From: JBDLRH01 sp039800165
GTDB taxonomy: Bacteria; Pseudomonadota; Gammaproteobacteria; Burkholderiales; Burkholderiaceae_C
NCBI GenBank assembly: GCA_039800165.1
Contig: JBDLRH010000033.1
Span: forward strand, 1 to 28,825
DNA length: 28,825 nt
Direction of reading: 5' to 3'
In this document: piece by piece, positions 8,747 through 16,954 of the stretch
How the letters are laid out: each line of letters starts with the position of its first letter
Position numbering within the stretch: the stretch's first letter is position 1
The notes under the pieces: model-generated
Seen by the model: only the letters and a program-made list of their open reading frames with translations
Database searches by the model: none
Told to the model about the DNA's origin: nothing
Position numbers and translations under genes: made by a program

Positions 8747-9982
8747 TCACGCGCAACCACTGAGGCAGCGCGCGGCCTGCTGCGCCGCCACCACGCCTTC
8801 ATCGGTGGGCACCACCCACAGCTCCACCGCGCTGCCGGCGGCATGGATGGCGCGCACTGCGTCGCCGGTGGCCGCACGGTTGGCCGCTTCGTCGATACGC
8901 ACACCCAGCCACTGCAGACGCTGCGCCACATCGCTGCGCAGCGGGGCGTCGTGCTCGCCGATGCCACCGCTGAAGGCGATCACGTCCAGCCCTTGCAGCA
9001 CGGCGGCCACTGCGCCGCACCCGCGCACGATGCGGTGGGTGAAGAGGTCGATGGCGAGTTGTGCGCGTTCATGGCCACCGGCAGCGGCCTCGCGCAGGCG
9101 GCGCATGTCGGCGCTCAGGCCTGACACACCGAGCAGCCCGCTTTCGCGGTACAGCAGCCGCTCGATGCGCTCGCGCGTCCAGCCCTGCTCCATCAGCCAC
9201 AGCAGCACGCCGGGGTCGAGCGCGCCGCTGCGCGTGCCCATCATCAGGCCGTCCAGCGCAGAAAAGCCCATCGAGCTGGTGCGGCTCTCGCCACCGATCG
9301 TGCCGCACAGGCTGGTGCCATTGCCCAGGTGCGCCATCAAAAGGCGGCCCTGCGCACGCGGCGTGTGCTGCCGCAGCGTCTGCGCGATGAACTGGTAGGA
9401 CAGGCCATGAAAGCCGTAGCGCCGCACGCCCTGCGCATGCAGCGCATCGGGCAGGGCAAAGCGCTGCTCCAGCGCGGACTGCGTGGCGTGGAAGGCGGTA
9501 TCGAAGCAGGCCACCTGCGGCACAGCAGGCCACGCCTGACGCAACAGGTCGATACCGGCCAAGTTGTGGGGCTGGTGCAGCGGTGCCAGGCTTTGCAGCG
9601 TGCGCAGTTGCGCCAGCACCGCGTCATCCACGCGCACTGCCGAGCGGAACTGCGCGCCGCCGTGCACTACGCGGTGCGACACCGCGCGCACCGGTACCTG
9701 CGCATGCTGCGCGATCAGCGATTGCAACTTTGCGAGGGCTGCTTGATGAAGATGGATCGCACCTGAACTTGCGCCACAACTTTCGCCTGTATCCGAGGCC
9801 AGCACGCCAGACGATGCCGTGGCCGCCCCGGGCACGCGACAGCGCCACGCGGGCTGGCCCTGCGGCTCCAGGCCTTCGATCGCACCAACCAGCAGCGTGC
9901 GGCCGATGCCTGCGCCGCCATCCCATGCATACAGCGAGAACTTGAGCGAGGAAGAGCCCGCGTTGACCGACAGAATCGCCAT
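8747..9982 (-). CDS. ackA: Acetate kinase
   Basis: A 411-residue acetokinase-family enzyme interconverting acetate plus ATP with acetyl phosphate plus ADP. Signatures are the N-terminal phosphate-binding SVNAGSSSLKFSLY, VPQVACFDTAFH, the YGFHGLSY block, AHLGNGTSL with GESRTSSMGFSALDGLMMGTRSGALDPG, and the C-terminal FSGGIGEHDAPLR. These match both acetokinase family signatures closely. It lies 3 bp downstream of the phosphate acetyltransferase gene, so the two form the classical Pta-AckA pair linking acetyl-CoA, acetyl phosphate and acetate. Propionate or butyrate are possible alternative substrates because the partner belongs to the PTA/PTB family. It could consume acetate released by PhnA in the distal phosphonate locus, though no direct link is visible. 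Confidence 0.95.
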   Translation of the reverse strand: MAILSVNAGSSSLKFSLYAWDGGAGIGRTLLVGAIEGLEPQGQPAWRCRVPGAATASSGVLASDTGESCGASSGAIHLHQAALAKLQSLIAQHAQVPVRAVSHRVVHGGAQFRSAVRVDDAVLAQLRTLQSLAPLHQPHNLAGIDLLRQAWPAVPQVACFDTAFHATQSALEQRFALPDALHAQGVRRYGFHGLSYQFIAQTLRQHTPRAQGRLLMAHLGNGTSLCGTIGGESRTSSMGFSALDGLMMGTRSGALDPGVLLWLMEQGWTRERIERLLYRESGLLGVSGLSADMRRLREAAAGGHERAQLAIDLFTHRIVRGCGAVAAVLQGLDVIAFSGGIGEHDAPLRSDVAQRLQWLGVRIDEAANRAATGDAVRAIHAAGSAVELWVVPTDEGVVAAQQAARCLSGCA

Positions 9983-9985
9983 CGC

Positions 9986-11017
9986 TCAAGCCGGGCCGGC
10001 AGCGCCTGCGGCCCGCTGCGCGAGCTGCTCGCGGCGGATCGGGTCATCGCGCAGGTGCAGCGCAAGCATGACCGCCAGCACGGCCGACGCCACACGGGTG
10101 TTGGCGCTGTCGGCGCGGCTGGTCAGCGCGATCGGCACGCGCGCGCCCACCACGATGCCGGCACCCATCGCGCCGGCCAGGTACTCGAGCTGCTTGGCCA
10201 GCATGTTGCCGGCCTCGATGTCGGGCACCACCAGGATGTCGGCGTCACCTGCCACCGGCGAGTGGATGCCCTTGATCTCGGCGGCGCGCGCAGAGATCGC
10301 GTTGTCAAAGGCCAGCGGGCCATCCAGCAGGCCGCCGGTGATCTGACCGCGATCGGCCATCTTGCACAGCGCTGCCGCGTCCAGTGTGGAGGGCATGGCC
10401 GGGTTCACCGTCTCTACCGCAGCCAGCAGGGCCACCTTGGGTTGCGCCACGCCCAGCAGGTGCGCCAGGTCGATCGCGTTGCGCACGATGTCGGCCTTGT
10501 CGGCCAGCGTGGGCGCGATGTTCAGCGCCGCATCGGTCACCATCAGCGGCTTGGGGTACAGCGGCACGTCGAAGCGGAACACATGCGACATGCGCCGCCC
10601 GGTGCGCAGGCCTGGCTGGGCCAGCACCGCACTCAGCAGCTCGTCGCTGTGCAGGCTGCCCTTCATCAGGATCTCGACCTCACCACGCACCGCCATCAGC
10701 GCCGCGCGCTCGGCGGCCGCATGGCTGTGCGGCACGTCCACGATCTCGGCGCCCTGCAGCGCGAGGCCGGCGTCGTGCGCCACCGACTGGATGCGTGCGC
10801 GCGGCCCGACCAGCACCGGCACGATCAGCCCGGCAGCCGCAGCGTCCAGCGCGCCTTGCAGCGAGCCGGCGTCGCAGGGGTGCACCACCGCGCAGCGCAG
10901 TGCAGGCACGCCCGCCACCCGTTGCAGCAGCGCGGCCAGCCGCGCCTGCTCGTCAAACGGTGCCAGCGTCGATGACGCGTGGCCAGCGGGCACGCCAGAA
11001 GCGGGCGAAGTGGGCAT
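9986..11017 (-). CDS. pta: Phosphate acetyltransferase (PTA/PTB family)
   Basis: A 343-residue stand-alone PTA/PTB domain that exchanges the CoA of acetyl-CoA (or butyryl-CoA) for phosphate. Recognisable segments are VVHPCDAGSLQGALDAAAAGLIVPVLVG near the N-terminus, MKGSLHSDELLSAVL, RRMSHVFRFDVP, ALLAAVETVNPAMPSTLDAAAL, GGLLDGPLAFDNAIS and VPDIEAGNMLAKQL. Related proteins are often fused to an N-terminal MaoC-like hydratase domain; here none precedes the ATG at 11017, and the upstream open frame is only the shadow of the TctC gene. The ribosome binding site is weak, so a start nearby is possible. It sits 77 bp after tctC and 3 bp before ackA on the same strand. Confidence 0.92.
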   Translation of the reverse strand: MPTSPASGVPAGHASSTLAPFDEQARLAALLQRVAGVPALRCAVVHPCDAGSLQGALDAAAAGLIVPVLVGPRARIQSVAHDAGLALQGAEIVDVPHSHAAAERAALMAVRGEVEILMKGSLHSDELLSAVLAQPGLRTGRRMSHVFRFDVPLYPKPLMVTDAALNIAPTLADKADIVRNAIDLAHLLGVAQPKVALLAAVETVNPAMPSTLDAAALCKMADRGQITGGLLDGPLAFDNAISARAAEIKGIHSPVAGDADILVVPDIEAGNMLAKQLEYLAGAMGAGIVVGARVPIALTSRADSANTRVASAVLAVMLALHLRDDPIRREQLAQRAAGAAGPA

Positions 11018-11094
11018 GCGCGAAATCTTACGCCGCGCAGGCCCGCGCACGTCTGATCTGGCGCGCGATCTGGCGCGTGATCGCGTGCGGTGCC

Positions 11095-12114
11095 TCAGTC
11101 GAGCTTGGCGCCCGAGGCCTTCACCACCTGCGCCATGCGCTGGAAGTCCGCCGCCAGCAGCCTGGAGAAGTCGGCGTTGGACATCGCGCGCGGCTCGATG
11201 CCCTGCTTGTCCAGCCGCTCCAGGATGACCGGGTCGCGCAGCAGCCGCGCCACCGCGTCGTTGATGCGGTTGGCCGCCGCCGCAGGCGTGGCGGCCGGGC
11301 CGAGGAAGCCGAACCACGAATCGAATTCATAGCCGGGCAGGCCGCTTTCGGCAATCGTCGGCAACTCGGGCAGGTACTTGCTGCGCTTGAGCGAGGTCAC
11401 GCCCAGCAGGCGCAGGCGCGAGTCCTTGGCGAAGGCCAGCGCACCGATGGTGGCGGCAATCACCGCCTGCGCGCGGCCCGAGATCACCTCGTTGATGGCT
11501 TCGCCGGTGGCCTTCAGCGGCACATGCACCACATCGATGCCCGCCAGACCGCAGAAGTAGGCCATGGCCAGGTGCGTGGCGCTGCCCACGCCGGCAGTGG
11601 CGTAGTTCATCTTGCCGGGGTTGGCCTTGGCGTGGCGGATGAACTCGGCCGCGGTGCGCGCCGGCACATCGGGGTGAATCATCATCACGTAGCTGGCGTT
11701 GCCGATGTGCGCATAGGGCACAAAGTCCTTCTGCGGGTCGTAGGCCAGCTTGTTGTACAGCGAGCCCGCGATGTTGTGGCTGGCCGCGGCCATCACCATC
11801 GCTGTGCCGTCGGCATCCATCTTGGCCACCTGACCGGTGCCCACGGTGCCGCCGGCGCCGGCGCGGTTCTCGACGATGACCGTCTGGCCCAGCGCAGCCG
11901 CAAACTCGGTGGAGATCGAGCGCGCCAGGATGTCCTGCACGCCGCCGGCCGCAAACGGCACCACGATGCGCACCGTCTTGCCCTGCTGCGCCTGCACCGG
12001 CAAGCCCAGCGAGGACAGCGCGGCACCGGCCAGGCCCGCGGTGATGAGCTGGCGGCGCGGCAGGCGCGCGGCGGCGTCGTGGTCAATGAAGGGCAGGGTG
12101 GTGCGGTCGTTCAT
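11095..12114 (-). CDS. Bug/TctC-family periplasmic solute-binding protein
   Basis: A 339-residue extracytoplasmic binding protein of the tripartite tricarboxylate transporter family, which is greatly expanded in Burkholderiales and binds carboxylates and related solutes. The export signal has a long n-region with Arg20-Arg21 (LPRRQLITAGLAG) and cleavage near VQA at residue 42. This resembles a twin-arginine signal, although it lacks the full consensus. Family landmarks are VRIVVPFAAGGVQDILAR, VIVENRAGAGGTVGT, MNYATAGVGSATHLAM, VPLKATGEAINEVISGRAQ and the LPELPTIAESGLPGYEF loop. AAGGA with good spacing supports the ATG at 12114. No TctA or TctB membrane genes accompany it, as is usual for Bug orphans. 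It lies between the deacetylase and pta genes on the same strand; its ligand is unknown. Confidence 0.94.
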   Translation of the reverse strand: MNDRTTLPFIDHDAAARLPRRQLITAGLAGAALSSLGLPVQAQQGKTVRIVVPFAAGGVQDILARSISTEFAAALGQTVIVENRAGAGGTVGTGQVAKMDADGTAMVMAAASHNIAGSLYNKLAYDPQKDFVPYAHIGNASYVMMIHPDVPARTAAEFIRHAKANPGKMNYATAGVGSATHLAMAYFCGLAGIDVVHVPLKATGEAINEVISGRAQAVIAATIGALAFAKDSRLRLLGVTSLKRSKYLPELPTIAESGLPGYEFDSWFGFLGPAATPAAAANRINDAVARLLRDPVILERLDKQGIEPRAMSNADFSRLLAADFQRMAQVVKASGAKLD

Positions 12115-12183
12115 GGCAGTCCTTGTTGTGGTGCGGGGTGATGTGGAGTGATGTGGTGGGTGTGGATGGCACCGGCGGCGCGC

Positions 12184-13413
12184 TCAGGCCGCCTGCACGC
12201 ACAGATGGTCGGCCAGGCGGCGCATGAAGCGCTCGCACCAGGCGAGCTGCTCGATGGTGATCCACTCGTTGGGCTGGTGCGCCTGCGCGATGTGGCCCGG
12301 GCCGCAGACGATGGTGGGCACGCCGGCCTGATGGAACAGCGCCGCCTCGGTGCCGAACGACACCTTGCCCACGCCTTGCGACGGGTCGAGCCCGGCGCAG
12401 TCGAAGCACAGTTGGGCGATGTCGCTGTCGGGTGCGGTGGCAAAGCCGGGCAGCACCGAGCGCAGTTCATGCTGGATGCCGGTGTCGGGTGCCACCGCCT
12501 GCATGGCCGGCACCAGGCTGTCGGCAAAGGCCTTGGCGCGTGCGAACAGCGCCTCGGGCGCGTCGAGGTGATGGTGGCGGATCTCCCACAGCACCTCGCA
12601 GTCGCGCGGGATGATGTTGAGCGCGGTGCCGCCGTGAATCACGCCGGTGTGGATGGTGGTGTGCGGCACGTCGTAGATCGGATCGAACGGGCCCTGGGCC
12701 ACCAGCTCGCGGTGCATGGCCTTGAGGTTCGCGACGAATTCGCAGGCGATCTCCACCGCGTTGACGCCCAGCGGCGTGAGCGACGAATGCGCCTCGAAGC
12801 CGCGCACCGTGGTGCGGTAGGCGTGCTTGCCCTTGTGCGCAATCACCACCTGCATGCCGGTGGGCTCACCCACGACGCAGCCCGCCGGCTTGTAGCCCTG
12901 CGCCACCATGTCGGCGATCAGGCGGCGCACGCCGATGCAGCCCACCTCTTCGTCATAGCTGTAGGCCAGGTGCACCGGGCGCTTGAGCTTGCGGCGCAGC
13001 AGCTCGGGCACCATCATCAGCGCGGTGGCGCCGAAGCCCTTCATGTCGGTGACGCCGCGGCCGTACAGGCGGCCGTCCTTGTGCACCACAGTGAAGGGGT
13101 CGGTGTCCCAGGGCTGGCCATCGATCGGCACCACATCGGTGTGGCCCGACAGCACCAGGCCGCCCACCTTGCTTTCGCCGTCGTGCGCCGGCAGCGTGGC
13201 CCACAGGTTGCACTTCTTGCCGCTGTCGTCATAGGTACGGCGGATGTCGGTGACGCCGAGCGCGCGCAGGTGCGCCTCGGTCCAGTCGATCAGGGGAAGG
13301 TTGCTGTCACGCGAGACGGTGGCAAAGCCCACCCACTTCTCGATCAGGGGCAGGGCAGCCAGGTCGGACAGCGCGACGGCCGAAAGTTCTGCAGGGGACA
13401 GGGATGCGTTCAT
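12184..13413 (-). CDS. argE: Acetylornithine deacetylase-like M20 peptidase
   Basis: A 409-residue M20-family metallohydrolase closest in layout to proteobacterial acetylornithine deacetylase, which releases ornithine and acetate from N-acetylornithine in the cytoplasm. Metal and catalytic motifs are in order: SGHTDVVP (His91, Asp93), VTDMKGFGA (Asp123), YSYDEEVGCIG (Glu155, Glu156), VVGEPT, the dimerisation-domain GGTALNIIP loop, and GPGHIAQAHQPNEW with the C-terminal histidine ligand. The ATG at 13413 was chosen because GGAG lies 7 bases upstream; the longer open frame upstream overlaps the divergent flavoprotein gene. It precedes tctC by 69 bp on the same strand. A different N-acyl amino acid substrate is possible, since no other arginine genes are here. 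Confidence 0.9.
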   Translation of the reverse strand: MNASLSPAELSAVALSDLAALPLIEKWVGFATVSRDSNLPLIDWTEAHLRALGVTDIRRTYDDSGKKCNLWATLPAHDGESKVGGLVLSGHTDVVPIDGQPWDTDPFTVVHKDGRLYGRGVTDMKGFGATALMMVPELLRRKLKRPVHLAYSYDEEVGCIGVRRLIADMVAQGYKPAGCVVGEPTGMQVVIAHKGKHAYRTTVRGFEAHSSLTPLGVNAVEIACEFVANLKAMHRELVAQGPFDPIYDVPHTTIHTGVIHGGTALNIIPRDCEVLWEIRHHHLDAPEALFARAKAFADSLVPAMQAVAPDTGIQHELRSVLPGFATAPDSDIAQLCFDCAGLDPSQGVGKVSFGTEAALFHQAGVPTIVCGPGHIAQAHQPNEWITIEQLAWCERFMRRLADHLCVQAA

Positions 13414-13534
13414 GAAACCACTCCGTGCCGGCCGCGGGTGGCTGGCAAGCTTTGCATGGTAAGCGCAACCCCGTGACAGGCACCATCGCCTACGATGCAA
13501 ACCCGAGTGCGCCGCCCCACCCTGACCTTTCGCT

Positions 13535-14902
13535 GTGCCCACCCCTGAAGCCCCTGCTGCCCCTGCCACCCTTGCTGCTCCTGCGGCCCTTGCCGCCCCT
13601 TCGGCCGTGACGGTCGCGGTGATCGGCGGCGGCCCGGCCGGACTGATGGCCGCCGAGGTGCTGAGCGCGGCCGGCGTGCCGGTGGACCTGTTTGATGCCA
13701 TGCCCTCGGTCGGCCGCAAGTTCCTGCTGGCCGGCAAGGGCGGGCTGAACCTCACGCATTCGGAGGACGCGGCGCGCTTTGTGCAGCGCTACGGCGCGCG
13801 GGCCACCGAAGTCGGCGCCTGGCTGCACCACATGGACGCCGAAGCGGTGCGCGCATGGGCGCGCGGGCTGGGCGTGGACACCTTTGTCGGCACCTCGGGC
13901 CGCGTCTTCCCCACTGACCTGAAGGCCGCACCGCTGCTGCGTACGTGGCTGCATCGACTGCGTCATCCCGCAGCAGGCAGCGCAGCACCCGGTGCGCCAC
14001 CTGCAGCGCCAGTGCGCTTTCACATGCGGCACCGCTGGGTGGGCTGGGGCAGCGAGCACCACGCGCCCACACTGGTCTTCCACACGCCACACGGCCCGGC
14101 GCAAGTGCAGGCCCGCGCGGTGGTGCTGGCCCTGGGCGGCGCCAGCTGGGCGCGGCTGGGCAGCGACGGTGCCTGGGTGCCGTGGCTTCAGTCACGCGGT
14201 ATCGATGTGGCACCGCTTAAGCCCGCGAACTGCGGCTTTGACCTGCACGACGGCTGGAGCGAACACTTTCGCGAGCGCTTTGCCGGCCAGCCCTTCAAGA
14301 CGGTGGCGCTGCAGTTCACCGACGCGCGCGGCCAAGCGTGGCAGCGCAAGGGCGAGTTCGTGGCCACCGCCACAGGCATCGAGGGCAGCCTGGTCTACGC
14401 GGCGTCGGGGGCGCTGCGCGATGCGATCGAGCGCCACGGCAGCGTCACGGTGCACATCGACCTGCTGCCCGACCTGAGCGCCGAGCGCGTTCTGCAGGAG
14501 GTGCGCCACCCGCGCGGCGCCCGCAGCCTGTCCAGCCACCTGAAGAGCCGGCTGCACCTGCACGGCATCAAGATGGCGCTGCTGACCGAGGTGCTGCCCA
14601 AGGAAGCGATGGCCGACCCGGTGCGTCTGGCGCAGACCATCAAGGCCGCACCGCTGGTGCTGGGTGCCGCGCGCCCGATCGACGAGGCGATCAGCAGCGC
14701 AGGCGGCGTGCGGCTGGAGGCGCTCACGCCCGAGTTGATGCTCACAACCCACCCCGGCGTCTTTTGCGCAGGCGAGATGCTCGACTGGGAAGCGCCGACC
14801 GGTGGCTATCTGCTGACCGCCTGCCTGGCCAGCGGTCAGTGTGCCGGCCGAGGCGTGCTGGCGTGGCTGCGCGATGGCGCAGGAAGAGCGCCGCGCGATT
14901 AA
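13535..14902 (+). CDS. HI0933-like NAD(P)/FAD-dependent oxidoreductase
   Basis: A flavoprotein of up to 455 residues in the HI0933/BaiN-like family, subgroup with a shortened insert (the family I know as TIGR03862). The FAD-binding Rossmann motif is VAVIGGGPAGLMAAE at residues 27-41, followed by the diagnostic VGRKFLLAGKGGLNLTHSE, VVLALGGASWARLGSDG, PLKPANCGF, the KGEFVATATGIEGSLVY segment, and the C-terminal FCAGEMLDWEAPTGGYLLTA. The reaction is not established for most members. The start is uncertain: the first in-frame candidate is GTG at 13535, but a second GTG at 13607 lies just before the Rossmann fold, and the intervening codons form an Ala/Pro repeat. It is divergent from argE across 121 bp and its stop overlaps that of the convergent HAD gene. 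Confidence 0.88.
   Translation: MPTPEAPAAPATLAAPAALAAPSAVTVAVIGGGPAGLMAAEVLSAAGVPVDLFDAMPSVGRKFLLAGKGGLNLTHSEDAARFVQRYGARATEVGAWLHHMDAEAVRAWARGLGVDTFVGTSGRVFPTDLKAAPLLRTWLHRLRHPAAGSAAPGAPPAAPVRFHMRHRWVGWGSEHHAPTLVFHTPHGPAQVQARAVVLALGGASWARLGSDGAWVPWLQSRGIDVAPLKPANCGFDLHDGWSEHFRERFAGQPFKTVALQFTDARGQAWQRKGEFVATATGIEGSLVYAASGALRDAIERHGSVTVHIDLLPDLSAERVLQEVRHPRGARSLSSHLKSRLHLHGIKMALLTEVLPKEAMADPVRLAQTIKAAPLVLGAARPIDEAISSAGGVRLEALTPELMLTTHPGVFCAGEMLDWEAPTGGYLLTACLASGQCAGRGVLAWLRDGAGRAPRD
13541..13603 (+). repeat. Degenerate 9-bp tandem repeat at the flavoprotein start
   Basis: Seven contiguous 9-base units of the form GCCCCTGCT with one to four changes each (for example ACCCTTGCT, GCTCCTGCG, GCCCTTGCC). 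If translated they give TPE, APA, APA, TLA, APA, ALA, APS. The tract lies between two candidate GTG starts, so it is either an unstructured N-terminal tail or part of an untranslated leader. Such a repeat could change length by slippage. Confidence 0.75.
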
Positions 14903-15561
14903 CGCAGGCTGATGGTGCGCCAGCCCTGCTGTTGCGCATGCGCGAGCAGCTTCGCATCGGGGTCGACCGCCACCGGCTCATGCACCGCCTGCAGCAGCGG
15001 CAGGTCGTTGATCGAGTCGCTGTAGGCGGTGGTGTGCGCAAACGCGCCGAAGGCCTGCCCGCGTTCACCGAGCCAGGCGTGCAGCCGCTCCACCTTGCCT
15101 GCGCGCATGTTCAGTACGCCCCGGGTGCGGCCGCTGAACACACCCTCGCGCAATTCGCATTCGGTGGCAATCAGATGCTCGATGCGCAGATGCTGCGCGG
15201 TCAGCTCGGTGATGAACCGGTTGGTGGCCGTGGTCATCACCACCGTGTCGCCTGCGGCGTGATGCGCGCGCACCAGCGCATGTGCCTCGGCCGGGATGCG
15301 CGGCGCAATCACCTCGTGCAGGAAGCGTTCGCGCAGGGGTTGCCACTGCGCCGGGCTGCGCCCCGCGAGCGTGGAAACGTAGAAACCCGCAAAGGCCTGC
15401 GCATCGACGCTGCCGGCCTTGTAGTCGGCTTCCATCTGCGCGTTGCGCGCGGCAAAGCTGCTGCGGTCCAGCAGGCCTTCGTCCATCAGGAAGTCGCACC
15501 ACAGCACATCGCTGTCGCCGGTCAGCAGCGTGTGGTCGAGGTCGAACAGCGCCAGCCTCAT
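14899..15561 (-). CDS. HAD-IB family phosphatase (SerB/histidinol-phosphatase-like)
   Basis: A 220-residue haloacid-dehalogenase phosphatase of subfamily IB. Motif I is FDLDHTLL with nucleophile Asp7 and acid/base Asp9, motif II is the MTTATN threonine near residue 110, Lys156 fits motif III, and YSDSINDLPLL (Asp182, Asp186) is motif IV. Close relatives conserved in beta- and gammaproteobacteria have been described as phosphoserine- or histidinol-phosphate phosphatases, so either is possible. It is not a phosphonoacetaldehyde hydrolase: PhnX belongs to a different HAD branch with a Schiff-base lysine. It follows the aldehyde dehydrogenase by 16 bp on the same strand, so it is probably the last gene of that operon. 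Its stop codon shares four bases with that of the convergent flavoprotein gene (14899-14902). Confidence 0.88.
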   Translation of the reverse strand: MRLALFDLDHTLLTGDSDVLWCDFLMDEGLLDRSSFAARNAQMEADYKAGSVDAQAFAGFYVSTLAGRSPAQWQPLRERFLHEVIAPRIPAEAHALVRAHHAAGDTVVMTTATNRFITELTAQHLRIEHLIATECELREGVFSGRTRGVLNMRAGKVERLHAWLGERGQAFGAFAHTTAYSDSINDLPLLQAVHEPVAVDPDAKLLAHAQQQGWRTISLR

Positions 15562-15577
15562 GAAAGGCGCTCGGTGC

Positions 15578-16951
15578 TCATGCCTTGCGCAGGTGCCAGG
15601 CCTTGGGCCGGGTGAAGGTCTCGATGCCGTAGGTGGACAGCGTGAGGCCCACGCCGGAATCGCCCACGCCGCTCCAGGGCAGGCGCGGGCTCACGCGGTC
15701 GCAGCAGTTCCAGTACACGCTGCCGGCGTTCACCTGCGCCAGCAAGCGGCGTGCGCGCGCTTCGTCAGGCGTGTAGACGCCTGCGGTCAGGCCGTAGCGG
15801 GTGTCGTTCATCAGGCGCACCGCCTCATCGTCACTCTTGACTTTCTGGATGCCGATGATCGGGCCGAAGCTTTCCTCGCGCATCAGCTCCATGCCGTGGT
15901 TCACCTCGCTGAACACGGTGGCTTCGAACCAGTTGCCGGGGCCGGCGCCGCGCTGCCCACCGATCAAGAGCTTCGCGCCCTTGGCCTTGGCGTCGGCCAC
16001 CTGCGCCTCCAGCACATCAAGCTGTGGCGCGCGGGTGATGGCACCGATGTAGGTGTCCTCGGCCATCGGATCGCCGCGCTTGTAGCCGCGCACCGTCTCG
16101 ACGAAATGCGCGACGAAGGCGTCGTGGATCTTCTCGTGCACATAGATGCGCTCGACCGAGCAGCAGCTCTGGCCGGTGTTGTACATCGCGCCGTCGGCCA
16201 GCGACTCGGCTGCGGCCTTCGGGTCGGCGTCGTCGCAGACATAGGTCGGGTCCTTGCCGCCCAGCTCCAACTGTAGCTTGATCATGCGGCCGGCCACCGC
16301 CTGCGCGATGCGCTGGCCGGTGGCATGCGAACCGGTGAAGAACACGCCGTCGATCGGCTGCGCGAGCAGCGCTGCGCCCACCTCGCCCGCACCCACCAGG
16401 CACACCATCACCTCGCGCGGCACGCCCGCCTCGTGCAGCAACCGCGTGATCTCCAGCCCGGTCAGCGTGGCGTGCTCGCTGGGCTTGTACAGCACCGCAT
16501 TGCCGGTCAGCAGCGCCGGCAGGATGACGTTGCAGCCGACGAACCAGGGGTAGTTCCACGCCGAGATGTTGGCCACTACGCCCAGCGGCACATGGCCAAT
16601 CTGCTCGGTCATGCCGCCTTCGTCGAACACGGTTTCGGTGGCAACGGTCGGCTCGACCTGCGCGAGAAAGAAGTCGATGCGGCCGAGCAAGCCATTGAGC
16701 TCGTTGCGCGACATCTTGATCGGCTTGCCGGTCTCCTGCGTCATCACCTGCGCCAGCGACTCCAGGTCGCGCACCACGCCTGTGCGAAAGCGCGCGACGC
16801 AGTCCTTGCGCTGCGAAAGCGGCACCGCCGCCCACGCGGCTTGCGCGGCGCGTGCGGCCTGCGCCTTGGCAGCCACCGATGCAGGCGTGTCGGCAGGCAG
16901 GGACTGCAGCGTGGCGCCGGTGGCGGGGTTGGTGATGGTCAGTTGGGTCAT
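15578..16951 (-). CDS. NAD(P)-dependent aldehyde dehydrogenase
   Basis: A 457-residue aldehyde dehydrogenase oxidising an aldehyde to its acid in the cytoplasm. The Rossmann region has ISAWNYPW and YKPSEHATLTG, FFTGSHATGQRI is the cofactor loop, Glu229 in LELGGKDP is the general base, and Cys263 in NTGQSCCS is the nucleophile, with the standard 34-residue spacing between them. The chain is slightly shorter than typical 480-500-residue members, mainly at the N-terminus. It begins 3 bp after the PuuD-like gene and is followed by the HAD gene. With the upstream ligase, alcohol dehydrogenase and gamma-glutamyl hydrolase genes, it fits the role of oxidising a gamma-glutamyl aminoaldehyde (PuuC-like step). 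The substrate is inferred from context only. Confidence 0.93.
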   Translation of the reverse strand: MTQLTITNPATGATLQSLPADTPASVAAKAQAARAAQAAWAAVPLSQRKDCVARFRTGVVRDLESLAQVMTQETGKPIKMSRNELNGLLGRIDFFLAQVEPTVATETVFDEGGMTEQIGHVPLGVVANISAWNYPWFVGCNVILPALLTGNAVLYKPSEHATLTGLEITRLLHEAGVPREVMVCLVGAGEVGAALLAQPIDGVFFTGSHATGQRIAQAVAGRMIKLQLELGGKDPTYVCDDADPKAAAESLADGAMYNTGQSCCSVERIYVHEKIHDAFVAHFVETVRGYKRGDPMAEDTYIGAITRAPQLDVLEAQVADAKAKGAKLLIGGQRGAGPGNWFEATVFSEVNHGMELMREESFGPIIGIQKVKSDDEAVRLMNDTRYGLTAGVYTPDEARARRLLAQVNAGSVYWNCCDRVSPRLPWSGVGDSGVGLTLSTYGIETFTRPKAWHLRKA

Positions 16952-16954
16952 GGG

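Noticed and set aside
11044..11094. Repeated GATCTGGCGCG units just after the tctC stop as a terminator or mobile element end
   Set aside because: Two short partly overlapping copies without a stable stem plus T-run; too little to support a feature.
11018..11317. Possible fused N-terminal hydratase domain on the phosphate acetyltransferase
   Set aside because: Some relatives carry a MaoC domain, but the upstream frame here is a shadow of the TctC gene and has no MaoC motif.
12121..12165. GTGATGTGG-like direct repeats between tctC and the deacetylase gene as an operator
   Set aside because: Only a few short, imperfect copies within an operon-internal gap; they overlap the region just upstream of the tctC ribosome site and no regulator is adjacent.
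14899..15561. HAD gene as the phosphonatase PhnX
   Set aside because: Motifs are those of HAD subfamily IB (FDLDHTLL and YSDSINDLP); the PhnX cap-domain lysine context is not seen and PhnA/PhnY already supply the oxidative route.
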